From positions 1 to 54,774 of the forward strand of contig NZ_LMLZ01000010.1 of assembly GCF_001422735.1 (NCBI RefSeq): a stretch of DNA of 54,774 nt. The letters are read 5' to 3'. Both the position numbers and the translations under genes were made by a program. The notes beneath the pieces were generated by a model, which was given only the letters and a program-made list of their open reading frames with translations, did not search any database and had not been told where the DNA came from. Below, piece after piece: positions 48,036 to 54,774 of this stretch. The DNA is from Acidovorax sp. Leaf78 (GTDB lineage: Bacteria; Pseudomonadota; Gammaproteobacteria; Burkholderiales; Burkholderiaceae_C). Each line of letters begins with the position of its first letter. Position 1 is the first letter of the stretch.

Positions 48036-48764
48036 TCAGTCGCGCCACACCACGCTGTCGGCCGCATCGGCCCGCGTGGTGCGAAAGTGGTTGGCCGGGT
48101 GCGGCAGGTCCGCCATGCCGAACGAGATGCCGCAGACGATGGTGCGGTCATCGCCAATGCCCAGCACATCGCGCAGCACAGTGGGGTACGACGCGAGCGC
48201 GGCCTGCGCGATGGAGCCCACGCCCAGGCTGTGCGCGGCCAGCATGAAGTGGGCCACATACGCGCCGCAGTCCACCGCGCCGTAGGTGCCCAGCGCCTCG
48301 TCGCTGCTGACGATGGCCACGTGCGGTGCGCCGAACATCGTGAAGTTCTGCGCTGCCTGGCGGGCCGAGGCTTCGCGGTCGCCCTTGGCAATGCCCAGGG
48401 CCTCGTACAAACCCCAGCCGCATTCGCGGCGGCGCTCCTGGTACACGCCGCGGTACTCGCGCGGCCAGGGCAGGTCGGGCGTGGCGGGCGTGGTGGGCGC
48501 CACGGCGGCGAATGCTTCGCGCAGCCGTGCCAGCGTGGCGCCGCTGGCGATGTGCACCTGCCAGGGCTGTGCGTTGCACCAGGATGCGGTGCGCTGCGCC
48601 GTCGCCAAAATCTGTTCGATGGTGGCGCGCGGCAGGGGCTCGGGTTGGTAGGCGCGGCAGCTGTAGCGGGTGTGCAGCAGGGCAGACAGCGTGTCGAACG
48701 CCGTGGCGTCAGCGGGCGGCGCTGCGGCCGTGCCTGTGGAGGTGGTGGGTGCCGGGGAGGCCAT
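48036..48764 (-). CDS. Nitroreductase family protein
   Basis: A 242-residue flavoprotein of the nitroreductase fold. FDTLSALLHTRYSCRAYQPEPLPRATIEQILATAQRTASWCNAQPWQVHI shows the FMN-binding Arg and Ser/Asn regions; VDCGAYVAHFMLAAHSLGVGSIAQAAL is a family helix. An Ala/Pro-rich N-terminus precedes it. It follows the PHA-system gene by 15 bases in the same direction and closes a three-gene operon. Substrate unknown. Confidence 0.88.
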   Translation of the reverse strand: MASPAPTTSTGTAAAPPADATAFDTLSALLHTRYSCRAYQPEPLPRATIEQILATAQRTASWCNAQPWQVHIASGATLARLREAFAAVAPTTPATPDLPWPREYRGVYQERRRECGWGLYEALGIAKGDREASARQAAQNFTMFGAPHVAIVSSDEALGTYGAVDCGAYVAHFMLAAHSLGVGSIAQAALASYPTVLRDVLGIGDDRTIVCGISFGMADLPHPANHFRTTRADAADSVVWRD

Positions 48765-48779
48765 GGCGGGCTGTGGGCC

Positions 48780-49235
48780 TCAGGCCTTCTTGGGCTTGGC
48801 CGCGGTTTTGGCGGGCGTCTTGGCGGCGGCCTTGGGGGCTTCCTTAGGGGCTGCCTTGGGGGCTGCCTTGGCGGTGGCCTTGTCCTTCTCGGGCTCGCCG
48901 GCGTCCGCTGCCGCCGCCTTCTTGTTGCCTGCGGCCTTGGCCGGCTTGCCGTTCAGCAGGGCGTCGAGCTGGTCGCCGATCTCGGACTCGATGCGGTCCT
49001 TGAATGCGCCGAACAAAAAGCCCAGCTGCGCCTTCATCTCGAACTGCGTGGCGTCCACCAGCAGCGTGCCCTTGACGCCCGAGCGGCTGAAGGTGAGCGT
49101 GTCTTCGGTGTCGCCCTCTTCGTAGACACATTCCATGTCGAATTTTTCTTCAGCCTTCTCGGCCCACGAGAAAGCAATCTTGCGGGCCTCTTTCAGGCCC
49201 AAGTGGTGTTCGCGATGGATGTGGATGTCAGGCAC
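48780..49235 (-). CDS. Polyhydroxyalkanoic acid system protein
   Basis: A 151-residue protein of the PHA granule-region family. Residues 1-95 (MPDIHIHREHHLGLKEARKIAFSWAEKAEEKFDMECVYEEG, FEMKAQLGFLFGAFKDRIESEIGDQLDALL) form the family domain. Residues about 96-151 are an Ala/Lys/Pro-rich tail like histone H1 or PhaF tails, which bind DNA. It overlaps the aminopeptidase gene by eight bases and precedes a nitroreductase. No PHA synthase is in the window. Confidence 0.85.
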   Translation of the reverse strand: MPDIHIHREHHLGLKEARKIAFSWAEKAEEKFDMECVYEEGDTEDTLTFSRSGVKGTLLVDATQFEMKAQLGFLFGAFKDRIESEIGDQLDALLNGKPAKAAGNKKAAAADAGEPEKDKATAKAAPKAAPKEAPKAAAKTPAKTAAKPKKA

Positions 49236-50385
49236 CAGGTGTCTCCTTGGGGGTCGTGGGCGCCAATGCGCGCAGGGCGTCTTGGCGCTCCTGCAGCGGC
49301 TGGCGGGTCAGTTGTCGTACGGCATCATAAAACCGGCTCCAGTCGCGGCCCTGCTGCGCGAACAGGGCCTCGAAGCCCGGCACCAGTTCGTCGTACGCGG
49401 CCTGCGCTGCAAAGCTGGCGTTGTTGGCCTTGGCCACCCAGCGGTCGTAGCCCGCCACCTGGGCGGTGGTGACCTGGGGCGTGGAGCCCGGCGCGGTGCC
49501 CAGCCACTGCGCGCGCAAGGCGTCGTAGCGGCTGCGGAAATCCTGCATTGCTTCTGTTTTCATAGCGGCTAGCGCTTGTCCATCCAGCGGTGGAGCCTCT
49601 TTTTGCTCATAAATAGCCGCCAGCCGGGCGCGCGTGGCACGGGTCAGCGCACGGAAGGCGGCGCGGCGCGCCTCGCTGGTGGCATAGGCCTCGCGCGCGG
49701 CAGGTGTGGAATGGGTGGCCAGCCACTGCGCCACGCCGATGCGTTCCACCGCCGTGGCGAACGATTCGTTGAACAGCGTGTCGCCCTCGGCGTAGACCAC
49801 CTGGTGCGCCAGCTCGTGGAACAGCAGGCGCACGAAGTCGCCCTCGGGCCAGCCGATGAAGGTGGACAGCAGCGGGTCGCCCCCCGCCCAGTTCATGTAG
49901 CCCAGCGTGGAGTACGCGGGCACGCCGTACACCTCCACTTCCAGCCCCTGCGCCGCGAGCTGGTCGGCCTCGGCCTGGGCGTCGGCCTGCGCGAAGTAGC
50001 CGCGGTAGCCGATGCAGCCCGTGACCGGAAAGCACCAGGTGTGCAGCGTCAGCGCGTACGGCGGCGCGGCCACCACGTTCCACACCGCGGCGGGGCGCTG
50101 GAGGTCCGCATAGCGGCGGTAGCTGGCGTTGTCCGGCAGGCCCAGCTCGGCCACCGCAAAGGCGCGGGCTTTTTGCGCCAGCTGCAGCCGCTCGCGCAGC
50201 GCGGGGTTGATGTCGCTGCGCGCGATCCAGCGGTCGATGGGCTGGGCCGCGTGCATCAGCTGCATGTGGCCGCGCACCGACTGCCAGTAGTAGCCCAGCG
50301 AGTCGGTGGTGCTGGCGCAACCCGCCAGCAGGAACGGGGTGGCGAGGGCGAGCCACAGCAGGGGGCGTACGGGAAGCAGGCGCAT
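49228..50385 (-). CDS. Predicted aminopeptidase lipoprotein (HExxH metallopeptidase)
   Basis: A 385-residue lipoprotein: signal MRLLPVRPLLWLALATPFLL with lipobox LAGC, lipid Cys23. The zinc motif FHELAHQ is at 189-195, with a third ligand candidate Glu207 in FNESFATAVERIG. It matches the predicted periplasmic aminopeptidase family (PF10023-type). Residues about 259-279 (IYEQKEAPPLDGQALAAMKT) are encoded by an AGCGCTT-type repeat and probably form an inserted loop. Its end overlaps the PHA-system gene by eight bases. Confidence 0.87.
   Translation of the reverse strand: MRLLPVRPLLWLALATPFLLAGCASTTDSLGYYWQSVRGHMQLMHAAQPIDRWIARSDINPALRERLQLAQKARAFAVAELGLPDNASYRRYADLQRPAAVWNVVAAPPYALTLHTWCFPVTGCIGYRGYFAQADAQAEADQLAAQGLEVEVYGVPAYSTLGYMNWAGGDPLLSTFIGWPEGDFVRLLFHELAHQVVYAEGDTLFNESFATAVERIGVAQWLATHSTPAAREAYATSEARRAAFRALTRATRARLAAIYEQKEAPPLDGQALAAMKTEAMQDFRSRYDALRAQWLGTAPGSTPQVTTAQVAGYDRWVAKANNASFAAQAAYDELVPGFEALFAQQGRDWSRFYDAVRQLTRQPLQERQDALRALAPTTPKETPGA
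49555..49605. repeat. AGCGCTT-type dyad repeat, copy 6, inside the aminopeptidase gene
   Basis: TTTTCATAGCGGCTAGCGC, TTGTCCATCCAGCGGTGGAGCC and a TTTTTGCTCATAAA end match the intergenic copies at 4207, 13031, 28797 and 35687. It keeps the reading frame and adds about 20 residues. Confidence 0.8.
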
Positions 50386-50535
50386 GCAGGCAGTCGTCTC
50401 AGAACAGGGTGTGAAAAGGCGGGGGGCGCGGGCGGCAGGGCGCGCCTGCCGGTCAGTTTAGGGCAACCGGTGGACCGCGGTGCGGCACGCCGCGTGTGCC
50501 AGGGGCTGCGCTGTGCCTGCCTAGAATGCCCCACC

Positions 50536-51183
50536 ATGACCGACGCCCCCACCGCCCTGCCCGAAGGCCTGTTCGCCGACGACGCCGGCTGCCCGCGCTG
50601 CACCTGGTGCCAGGCCACGCCGCTGTACCGCCACTACCACGACACCGAGTGGGGCTTTCCGGTGGATGACGACCGGCGCCTGTTCGAGAAGCTCTGCCTG
50701 GAGGGTTTTCAGTCCGGCCTGAGCTGGCTCACCATCCTGAACAAGCGCGAGGGCTTTCGCGCCGCGTTCGACCATTTCGACGCCGAGAAGGTCGCCGCCT
50801 ATGGCGAGGCCGACATCGAGCGCCTGGTGCAGGACGCGGCCATCGTGCGGCACCGCGGCAAGATCGTCTCCACCATCAACAATGCGCACCGCGTGCTGGA
50901 GCTGCGCCGGGAGTTCGGCTCGCTCGCCCGCTACGCCTGGCGCTACGAGCCCGCCGCCGCCGACCGGCCCGAGCGCCTCACGCGCGAGGCAGCGCGCGCG
51001 CTGTCCACATCGCCCGCCTCGGTGGCCATGTCCAAGGACCTCAAGAAGCGCGGATGGACCTTCGTGGGCCCCACCACCGTGTACGCCTTCATGCAGGCGA
51101 TGGGGCTGGTGAACGACCACATCGAAGGCTGCCATTCGCGCGACCGGGCGCTGCAGGCGCGGGCGGGGTTCACGCTGCCCTAG
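50536..51183 (+). CDS. tag: DNA-3-methyladenine glycosylase I
   Basis: A 215-residue Tag glycosylase that removes 3-methyladenine from DNA. The zinc site is shown by CTWC near residue 22-25, YHDTEWGFP, and the C-terminal DHIEGC. GFQSGLSWLTILNKREGFRAAF is the active-site helix with its conserved Trp and Glu region. About 18 extra residues precede the family start. Divergent from the aminopeptidase gene. Confidence 0.93.
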   Translation: MTDAPTALPEGLFADDAGCPRCTWCQATPLYRHYHDTEWGFPVDDDRRLFEKLCLEGFQSGLSWLTILNKREGFRAAFDHFDAEKVAAYGEADIERLVQDAAIVRHRGKIVSTINNAHRVLELRREFGSLARYAWRYEPAAADRPERLTREAARALSTSPASVAMSKDLKKRGWTFVGPTTVYAFMQAMGLVNDHIEGCHSRDRALQARAGFTLP

Positions 51184-51253
51184 CCCTATCCATTGGCGGG
51201 TGGCTGCATCACTGGCTATAGTGGTGCAGGTCACCCTTTCGGAGCTGCGCACC

Positions 51254-51610
51254 ATGCATGCCTGTCCCCACTGCCAGAAGCCGGGCGTCCGCGACCCGGC
51301 GGTCCGCTGGTCCGCGCGCGAGAACCCCGCGCAGTGCAGCTATTGCGGCGGCCTGTCGCACGTGCTGGCCAGCACCTCCGGCGCGATCGCCATGTTCACC
51401 TGGGTGACGCTGATCGGCGGCTTGGGCCTGGCCTTCGCACTCGGTTCGGTGGTGTTGGCGGTGGCCGCCGTGCTGGTGGCCTGCATCGGCAATGTATGGA
51501 TGTGGCACCGCTGCGCGCTGATCCCCATCGACCGCACAACAGCACAGACCGCGAACCGCGTGGGCTGGGCGACCACGGCGCTGGGCGTGATGCTGTGCCT
51601 TTTCCAATGA
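51254..51610 (+). CDS. Small membrane protein with zinc-ribbon-like N-terminus
   Basis: A 118-residue protein. CPHCQKPG and CSYCGG give two CxxC pairs, a zinc-ribbon-like unit at residues 3-36. Two membrane helices follow (about 45-80), then WMWHRCALIPIDR and a last helix ending CLFQ. The start at 51254 has GGAG upstream. The family is not recognised. The stop codon borders the octamer array at 51610. Confidence 0.65.
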   Translation: MHACPHCQKPGVRDPAVRWSARENPAQCSYCGGLSHVLASTSGAIAMFTWVTLIGGLGLAFALGSVVLAVAAVLVACIGNVWMWHRCALIPIDRTTAQTANRVGWATTALGVMLCLFQ

Positions 51611-51681
51611 GCCACTGAGCCACCGAGCCACCGAGCCATCGAGCCATCGAGCCATCGAGCCATCGAGCCATCGAGCCATCG
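51610..51681. repeat. AGCCATCG octamer tandem array
   Basis: Nine tandem eight-base units: AGCCACTG, two AGCCACCG and six AGCCATCG. It begins in the stop codon of the preceding gene and lies between two convergent genes. Eight-base arrays are slippage-prone. Confidence 0.9.
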
Positions 51682-51699
51682 CCGCAGGGTGACTGCGGC
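51681..51699. terminator. Small hairpin between convergent genes
   Basis: Perfect seven-base arms GCCGCAG and CTGCGGC with loop GGTGA, right after the octamer array and 14 bases from the arsC stop. There is no T-run. Confidence 0.4.
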
Positions 51700-51713
51700 G
51701 GGGCGCCAAGACC

Positions 51714-52136
51714 TCAGGTCCGCTGTCCCTGGGCGTTGACCACCACTTCCCCGTCTTCCTTGCTGAAAGCGCCTTGCTGCGGCGCGGGCAGGATGTCGAG
51801 CACCACCTCCGACGGCCGGCACAGCCGGGTGCCCAGCGGCGTCACCACCAGCGGCCGGTTGATGAGGATGGGGTGGGCCAGCATGGCGTCGATGAGCTGC
51901 GCGTCCGTCACGCCCGGCGCGTTCAGCTGCAGTTCGGTGAACAGCGCCTCCTTGGTGCGCACGGCGTCGATCACCGGGGCGCCCGTGGCGGCGATCAGTG
52001 CGACCAGCGTGGCGCGGTCCGGCGGGGTCTTCAGGTACTCGATGACCTCGGGCTCGATGCCGCTGTTGCGGATCATGGCGAGCGTGTTGCGGGAGGTGCC
52101 GCACTTCGGGTTGTGGTAGATGGTGACGGTGGACAT
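51714..52136 (-). CDS. arsC: Arsenate reductase (glutaredoxin-type)
   Basis: A 140-residue ArsC of the E. coli plasmid type. The start MSTVTIYHNPKCGTSRN puts the catalytic Cys at 12. HPILINRPLVVTPLGTRLCRPSEVVLDILP carries the arsenate-binding Arg residues. It reduces arsenate with glutathione and glutaredoxin. I chose the ATG at 52136, which fits the family start. An ATG at 52151 adds MTDHA. No arsenite exporter is next to it, so a housekeeping YffB/ArsC role is possible. Confidence 0.9.
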   Translation of the reverse strand: MSTVTIYHNPKCGTSRNTLAMIRNSGIEPEVIEYLKTPPDRATLVALIAATGAPVIDAVRTKEALFTELQLNAPGVTDAQLIDAMLAHPILINRPLVVTPLGTRLCRPSEVVLDILPAPQQGAFSKEDGEVVVNAQGQRT

Positions 52137-52239
52137 GGCGTGGTCGGTCATGGATCGATGGACAAGGGTTGCGAGTGTTGCGGCCACGAGCGGGCGGGCC
52201 ACGAGCGGAACACCAGCGGGCCGCCTTGCTGTCGGCACG

Positions 52240-53028
52240 TCATCCAGCGCCCAGCTCCAGGTGGTCGAGCAGCGCGAAGTCGGCTCCCGGCGCCGGCTCG
52301 GCAAACAGGGCGAGGCTGTCGAACTTCAGTGCGGGCATGTCGGAGAAGTATTCCTGCGCGGCATCCAGCACGAGCGTCTGGGTGCTGGCATCCACCTGCG
52401 ACAGTCGCCCCGTGATCGTCATGTGGAAGCGGAACTCCTCCAGCACGAAGGGGTAGCCCCAAAGTTGCATCAGCTCGTCCTGCCGCGCGCTGAGACCGAC
52501 GGCGCGGCGACGCGCCAGATCGGCCTTGGACAGGGGCGCTGCCAGAGGCTGAAATTGCGTGACGCAGGCCGCCGCCGCGTCGCGCAGGGCTGCGTTGGCC
52601 GCATGCGAAGGCGGCGGTACCAGCGCCAGGAAGTCGCCCAGGCGCTCCACGTGCAACGGCGGCAGCTGGAATGCGCTCAGGCTCTGCGCCACGGTCTGCA
52701 CTGCGTGGTGCAACGTCATCCAGTCCACACCAGGCGCCAGTGCGAACGGGGCCTTGAGTGTGGCGTGCCAGCCGTATCGGCGCGGTGCTGCGGTGAGGCG
52801 TTCCAGCACATCGGCAGGCACGCCATGGATGTCGAGCTGTGGCAGCGGCTGCAGCAAGGCTGCGCATCGGCCCAGCCAATGGCTGCCCGCCAGCCATCCC
52901 AGGCTGCCGGGGCTGGGCGCGAAGTAGACCGCATAGCGATGGGCTGCCGCGGTCTCGGAGGCTGCCGGCAGAGGGGTTGCGGTTGCCGCCTGGTGCGGGC
53001 ACGGTGTGGTCTTGGTCTCAGGCGGCAT
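52240..53028 (-). CDS. DUF1045 family 2H phosphoesterase-like protein
   Basis: A 262-residue protein. The two HxT motifs of 2H phosphoesterases are in GWHATLKAPF and FHMTITGRL. RYAVYFAPSPGSLGWLAGSHWLGR and AACVTQFQPLAAPLSKADLARRR are typical of DUF1045, which is often coded near phosphonate (phn) genes. No phn genes are here. It overlaps the Lrp-type gene by 11 bases and is likely cotranscribed with it. The first ~28 residues are an unstructured extension. Confidence 0.85.
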   Translation of the reverse strand: MPPETKTTPCPHQAATATPLPAASETAAAHRYAVYFAPSPGSLGWLAGSHWLGRCAALLQPLPQLDIHGVPADVLERLTAAPRRYGWHATLKAPFALAPGVDWMTLHHAVQTVAQSLSAFQLPPLHVERLGDFLALVPPPSHAANAALRDAAAACVTQFQPLAAPLSKADLARRRAVGLSARQDELMQLWGYPFVLEEFRFHMTITGRLSQVDASTQTLVLDAAQEYFSDMPALKFDSLALFAEPAPGADFALLDHLELGAG

Positions 53029-53509
53029 TGCGGTCTTCGCTCATCCACCCCAGGTTGAGCGGGCGGTCTTCGAACTCGGTGTTGAGCACCACGGTGCTGG
53101 TGGTGCGCGCCACGCCCTCGATGGCCTTGATCTGGTAAAGCACGTCTTCCAGCGCCCGCGCGTGGGTGGTGCGCACCTTGGCCAGGAAGTCGTATTCACC
53201 CGCCACGCTGTGCAGCTCTTCGATCTCGGGCATGGCCTGCAGGCGCGGTGCGATGTCGCGGCAGTGGGCACCGCCGTCGTTGCGGATGGCCACGAAGGCC
53301 GTGAACGACAGCCCCACGCGCTCTGGCTCCACGCTGATGGAGAACCGGCGGATCACCCCCTTGTCCAGCAGCTTCTTCACGCGCTCGTGCACGGCCGCCG
53401 TGGACAGCCCCACTTCGCTGCCCACTTCGGCGTACGAACGTCGGCCATCCACGCTCAGCGCCGAAATAATTCTGGCGTCCATGTCATCTGTCTGAATATT
53501 TGCTTGCAT
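53018..53509 (-). CDS. Lrp/AsnC family transcriptional regulator
   Basis: A 163-residue Lrp/AsnC protein. The helix-turn-helix (MDARIISALSVDGRRSYAEVGSEVGLSTAAVHERVKKLLDKGVI) is at about 10-55, and the RAM ligand domain follows (ELHSVAGEYDFLAKVRT). These proteins sense amino acids. It is divergent from an EamA-type exporter gene with a dyad between, so it probably controls that exporter. Confidence 0.9.
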   Translation of the reverse strand: MQANIQTDDMDARIISALSVDGRRSYAEVGSEVGLSTAAVHERVKKLLDKGVIRRFSISVEPERVGLSFTAFVAIRNDGGAHCRDIAPRLQAMPEIEELHSVAGEYDFLAKVRTTHARALEDVLYQIKAIEGVARTTSTVVLNTEFEDRPLNLGWMSEDRNAA

Positions 53510-53517
53510 AGCGGCAT

Positions 53518-53534
53518 GAATTTGGTAAAAATTC
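53518..53534. promoter_or_regulatory. Dyad GAATTT-N5-AAATTC, probable Lrp-type operator
   Basis: Perfect six-base arms in the AT-rich spacer between the Lrp-type gene and the EamA exporter gene. A further GAAATTC/GAATTCC follows to 53552. Lrp proteins prefer such AT-rich dyads. Role inferred. Confidence 0.5.
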
Positions 53535-53579
53535 CGAAATTCTTGCGAATTCCATAAATTATTCGGTCAGGTGAAGAAT

Positions 53580-54527
53580 ATGCCGGCAAATATCAATGTG
53601 CAAGCCCGCCACCCCGCGCCGTGGGCCTTGGGCCTCGCCCTGCTGTTGGTGTACGTGGTGTGGGGCACCACGTACTTTGCCATCGGCATCGCCTTGCAGA
53701 CCATGCCGCCCCTGTTGATGAGCGCGATCCGTTTCCTGTGTGCAGGCGGCGTGATGCTGCTGGTGGCGCTGTGGCAAGGGCACGCGCTGCCCACGGTCTT
53801 GCAGTGGCGTAACTCGGCCATCGTGGGCGCGTTGATGGTGTTTCTGGCGATGAATCTGGTGGTTTTTGCGCAGAAGCTGGGCATCGGCTCGGGCCTGATG
53901 GCCACGGTGGTAACCACCATGCCGATGTGGCTGGCGCTGTGGTCGCACTGGGGCGGCGAACGGGTACCGTTGATGAGCTGGATCGGCGTGGCACTGGGCG
54001 TGGTGGGTGCGCTGCTACTCGCATTGGAGGGCGACTTTTCTGCGACCTGGCTCGGAGCGCTGCTGGCCTTTGGCGCGCCGCTGTGCTGGAGCGTGGGTTC
54101 GTACGCATCGCGCAAGTTGTCTCTGCCTGCGCCTGCCATGGCGGCGGCTGCGCAGTGGCTGGTGGGTGGGGCGATGGGGCTGGTGGCGGCACTGTGCTTC
54201 GAGCCGCTGAGCGCGCTGGGGCAGGTGAGTGCGAAGTCGTGGGCTGCGTGGGTGTACCTGCTGGTGTTTGGGACGCTGGTGGCGCTCAATGCGTATCTGT
54301 GGCTGCTGCAGAACACGTCGGCGGCGTTGGCGGGGAGCTATTCGTTTGTGAACCCGGCCGTGGCGTTGTTGGTGGGGGTGGCGCTGGGGGGTGAGTTGCT
54401 GACGGGGTGGGTGTTTGCGGCGTTGCCGCTGATTGGGGCGGCGCTGGTGTTGATTTTGTATGGCAAGGCGTTGAAGGGGTGGTGGGTGGGGCGAAGGGCG
54501 TCTTGGTGGGGCCTGCGGGTGGGGTAG
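53580..54527 (+). CDS. yedA: EamA/DMT family exporter (YedA-like)
   Basis: A 315-residue permease with ten membrane helices in two EamA repeats (about 17-140 and 160-295). YVVWGTTYFAIGIALQTMPPLLMSAIRFLCAGGVML and SYSFVNPAVALLVGVALGGELLTGW are typical of YedA-like drug/metabolite exporters. The start is the ATG at 53580 with AGGTGAAG upstream; a GTG at 53571 is also open. Under a divergent Lrp-type gene it may export an amino acid. The 3' third is unusually rich in TTG/GTG/GGG codons. Confidence 0.88.
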   Translation: MPANINVQARHPAPWALGLALLLVYVVWGTTYFAIGIALQTMPPLLMSAIRFLCAGGVMLLVALWQGHALPTVLQWRNSAIVGALMVFLAMNLVVFAQKLGIGSGLMATVVTTMPMWLALWSHWGGERVPLMSWIGVALGVVGALLLALEGDFSATWLGALLAFGAPLCWSVGSYASRKLSLPAPAMAAAAQWLVGGAMGLVAALCFEPLSALGQVSAKSWAAWVYLLVFGTLVALNAYLWLLQNTSAALAGSYSFVNPAVALLVGVALGGELLTGWVFAALPLIGAALVLILYGKALKGWWVGRRASWWGLRVG

Positions 54528-54562
54528 TGGGCTGGGGTGTCTTGTTTTGTCTTGTCTTCCAC

Positions 54563-54632
54563 CCGTTCAGGTTGAGCCTGTCGAAGTCTTTGCGCGTCTT
54601 CACTATCCGTTCTGATTGAGCTTGTCGAAACC
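54563..54632. repeat. Two half copies of the GTTCGGGCTGAGCTTGTCGAAG repeat
   Basis: CCGTTCAGGTTGAGCCTG near 54564 and CCGTTCTGATTGAGCTTG near 54607 are diverged copies in the same direction. No gene is seen from 54528 to the end. Confidence 0.7.
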
Positions 54633-54716
54633 TGGGCGCTAGCTCGCTAGCTCGCTGATTCGGCAGCATGCCTTTGTTGAGGGCGGGGGCCGGGGTGCGC
54701 GCCCGGCGGCGCGGTA

Positions 54717-54744
54717 ACTTTCTCTTGGTTCGCCAAGAGAAAGT
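54717..54744. repeat. Perfect 12-4-12 hairpin, part of a widespread repeat
   Basis: Arms ACTTTCTCTTGG and CCAAGAGAAAGT around TTCG, followed by CACCAAAGAGAAGGCGACC. This motif recurs in many beta- and gammaproteobacterial genomes (from memory). The element runs past the window edge. GCTAGCTC also repeats in tandem at about 54638-54653. Confidence 0.75.
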
Positions 54745-54774
54745 CACCAAAGAGAAGGCGACCCCAAGTCTGCG

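Noticed and set aside
51610..51681. CRISPR array
   Set aside because: The units are eight bases with no spacers and no cas genes are near.
51209..51709. Minus-strand ORF with repeated ARWLDGSM units
   Set aside because: The repeats come from reading the octamer array in three frames, and the rest is antisense to the small membrane protein gene. No ribosome site or family match.

Overview
The window is GC-rich, gene-dense chromosomal DNA from a betaproteobacterium, most likely of the family Comamonadaceae (Acidovorax-like). This rests on a DUF3567 protein, two Bug-type periplasmic binding proteins, many LysR and IclR regulators, and short repeat families typical of that group (an AGCGCTT-type dyad in six copies and the GTTCGGGCTGAGCTTGTCGAAG dyad in several). 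This is an inference from gene content, because no rRNA or tRNA gene is present. I counted about 55 protein genes and saw no phage, insertion sequence or CRISPR array. The density of long antisense ORFs is a by-product of high GC.

Layout. 0.1-5.3 kb: DUF3567 protein, DUF3108 membrane protein, IclR regulator divergent from a fumarylacetoacetate-hydrolase-family enzyme, then a Bug binding protein. 5.4-9.5 kb: small hypothetical genes, a VOC protein, and a zinc-free type alcohol dehydrogenase/quinone reductase divergent from a LysR gene. 9.7-13 kb: yqhD and a DJ-1/PfpI protein (aldehyde defence), then an exported alpha/beta hydrolase. 13.1-19.9 kb: LysR divergent from pirin, isochorismatase-type hydrolase, YtcJ-type amidohydrolase, DoxX and MFS transporter, the last three translationally coupled. 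20.2-21.5 kb: a DUF1016/YhcG-type nuclease containing two coding palindromes. 21.5-25 kb: a molybdopterin oxidoreductase divergent from an ABC-type binding protein. 25.1-28.8 kb: argE divergent from an M20 amidohydrolase and a DUF2817 peptidase-like gene. 29-31.9 kb: a LuxR regulator and a secreted tannase-family lipoprotein.

31.9-35.6 kb is the most striking locus: metR, with a perfect MetR box in front of a flavin reductase, a DUF1852 protein and a MesD-type core methionine synthase. MesD and DUF1852 are known to make methionine without folate or cobalamin but with oxygen; the methyl donor is unknown. The flavin reductase in the same apparent operon suggests a reduced-flavin oxygenase step.

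35.7-40.7 kb is a LysR-controlled sugar-acid cluster with a close relative of D(-)-tartrate dehydratase, an SDR, a Bug binding protein and a DapA-family lyase. 40.8-43.4 kb: a DUF922 protein and wax-ester/DGAT-type acyltransferase, divergent from an acyl-CoA-binding protein. 43.7-46.8 kb: a class III CoA-transferase and HMG-CoA lyase divergent from an IclR regulator, plausibly for 3-hydroxy-3-methylglutarate. 46.9-50.4 kb: ornithine cyclodeaminase behind an RBS-sequestering hairpin, and an operon of aminopeptidase, polyhydroxyalkanoate-system protein and nitroreductase. 50.5-54.5 kb: tag, a small membrane protein, arsC, a DUF1045 protein and an Lrp regulator divergent from an EamA exporter. 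The right edge is repetitive non-coding DNA.
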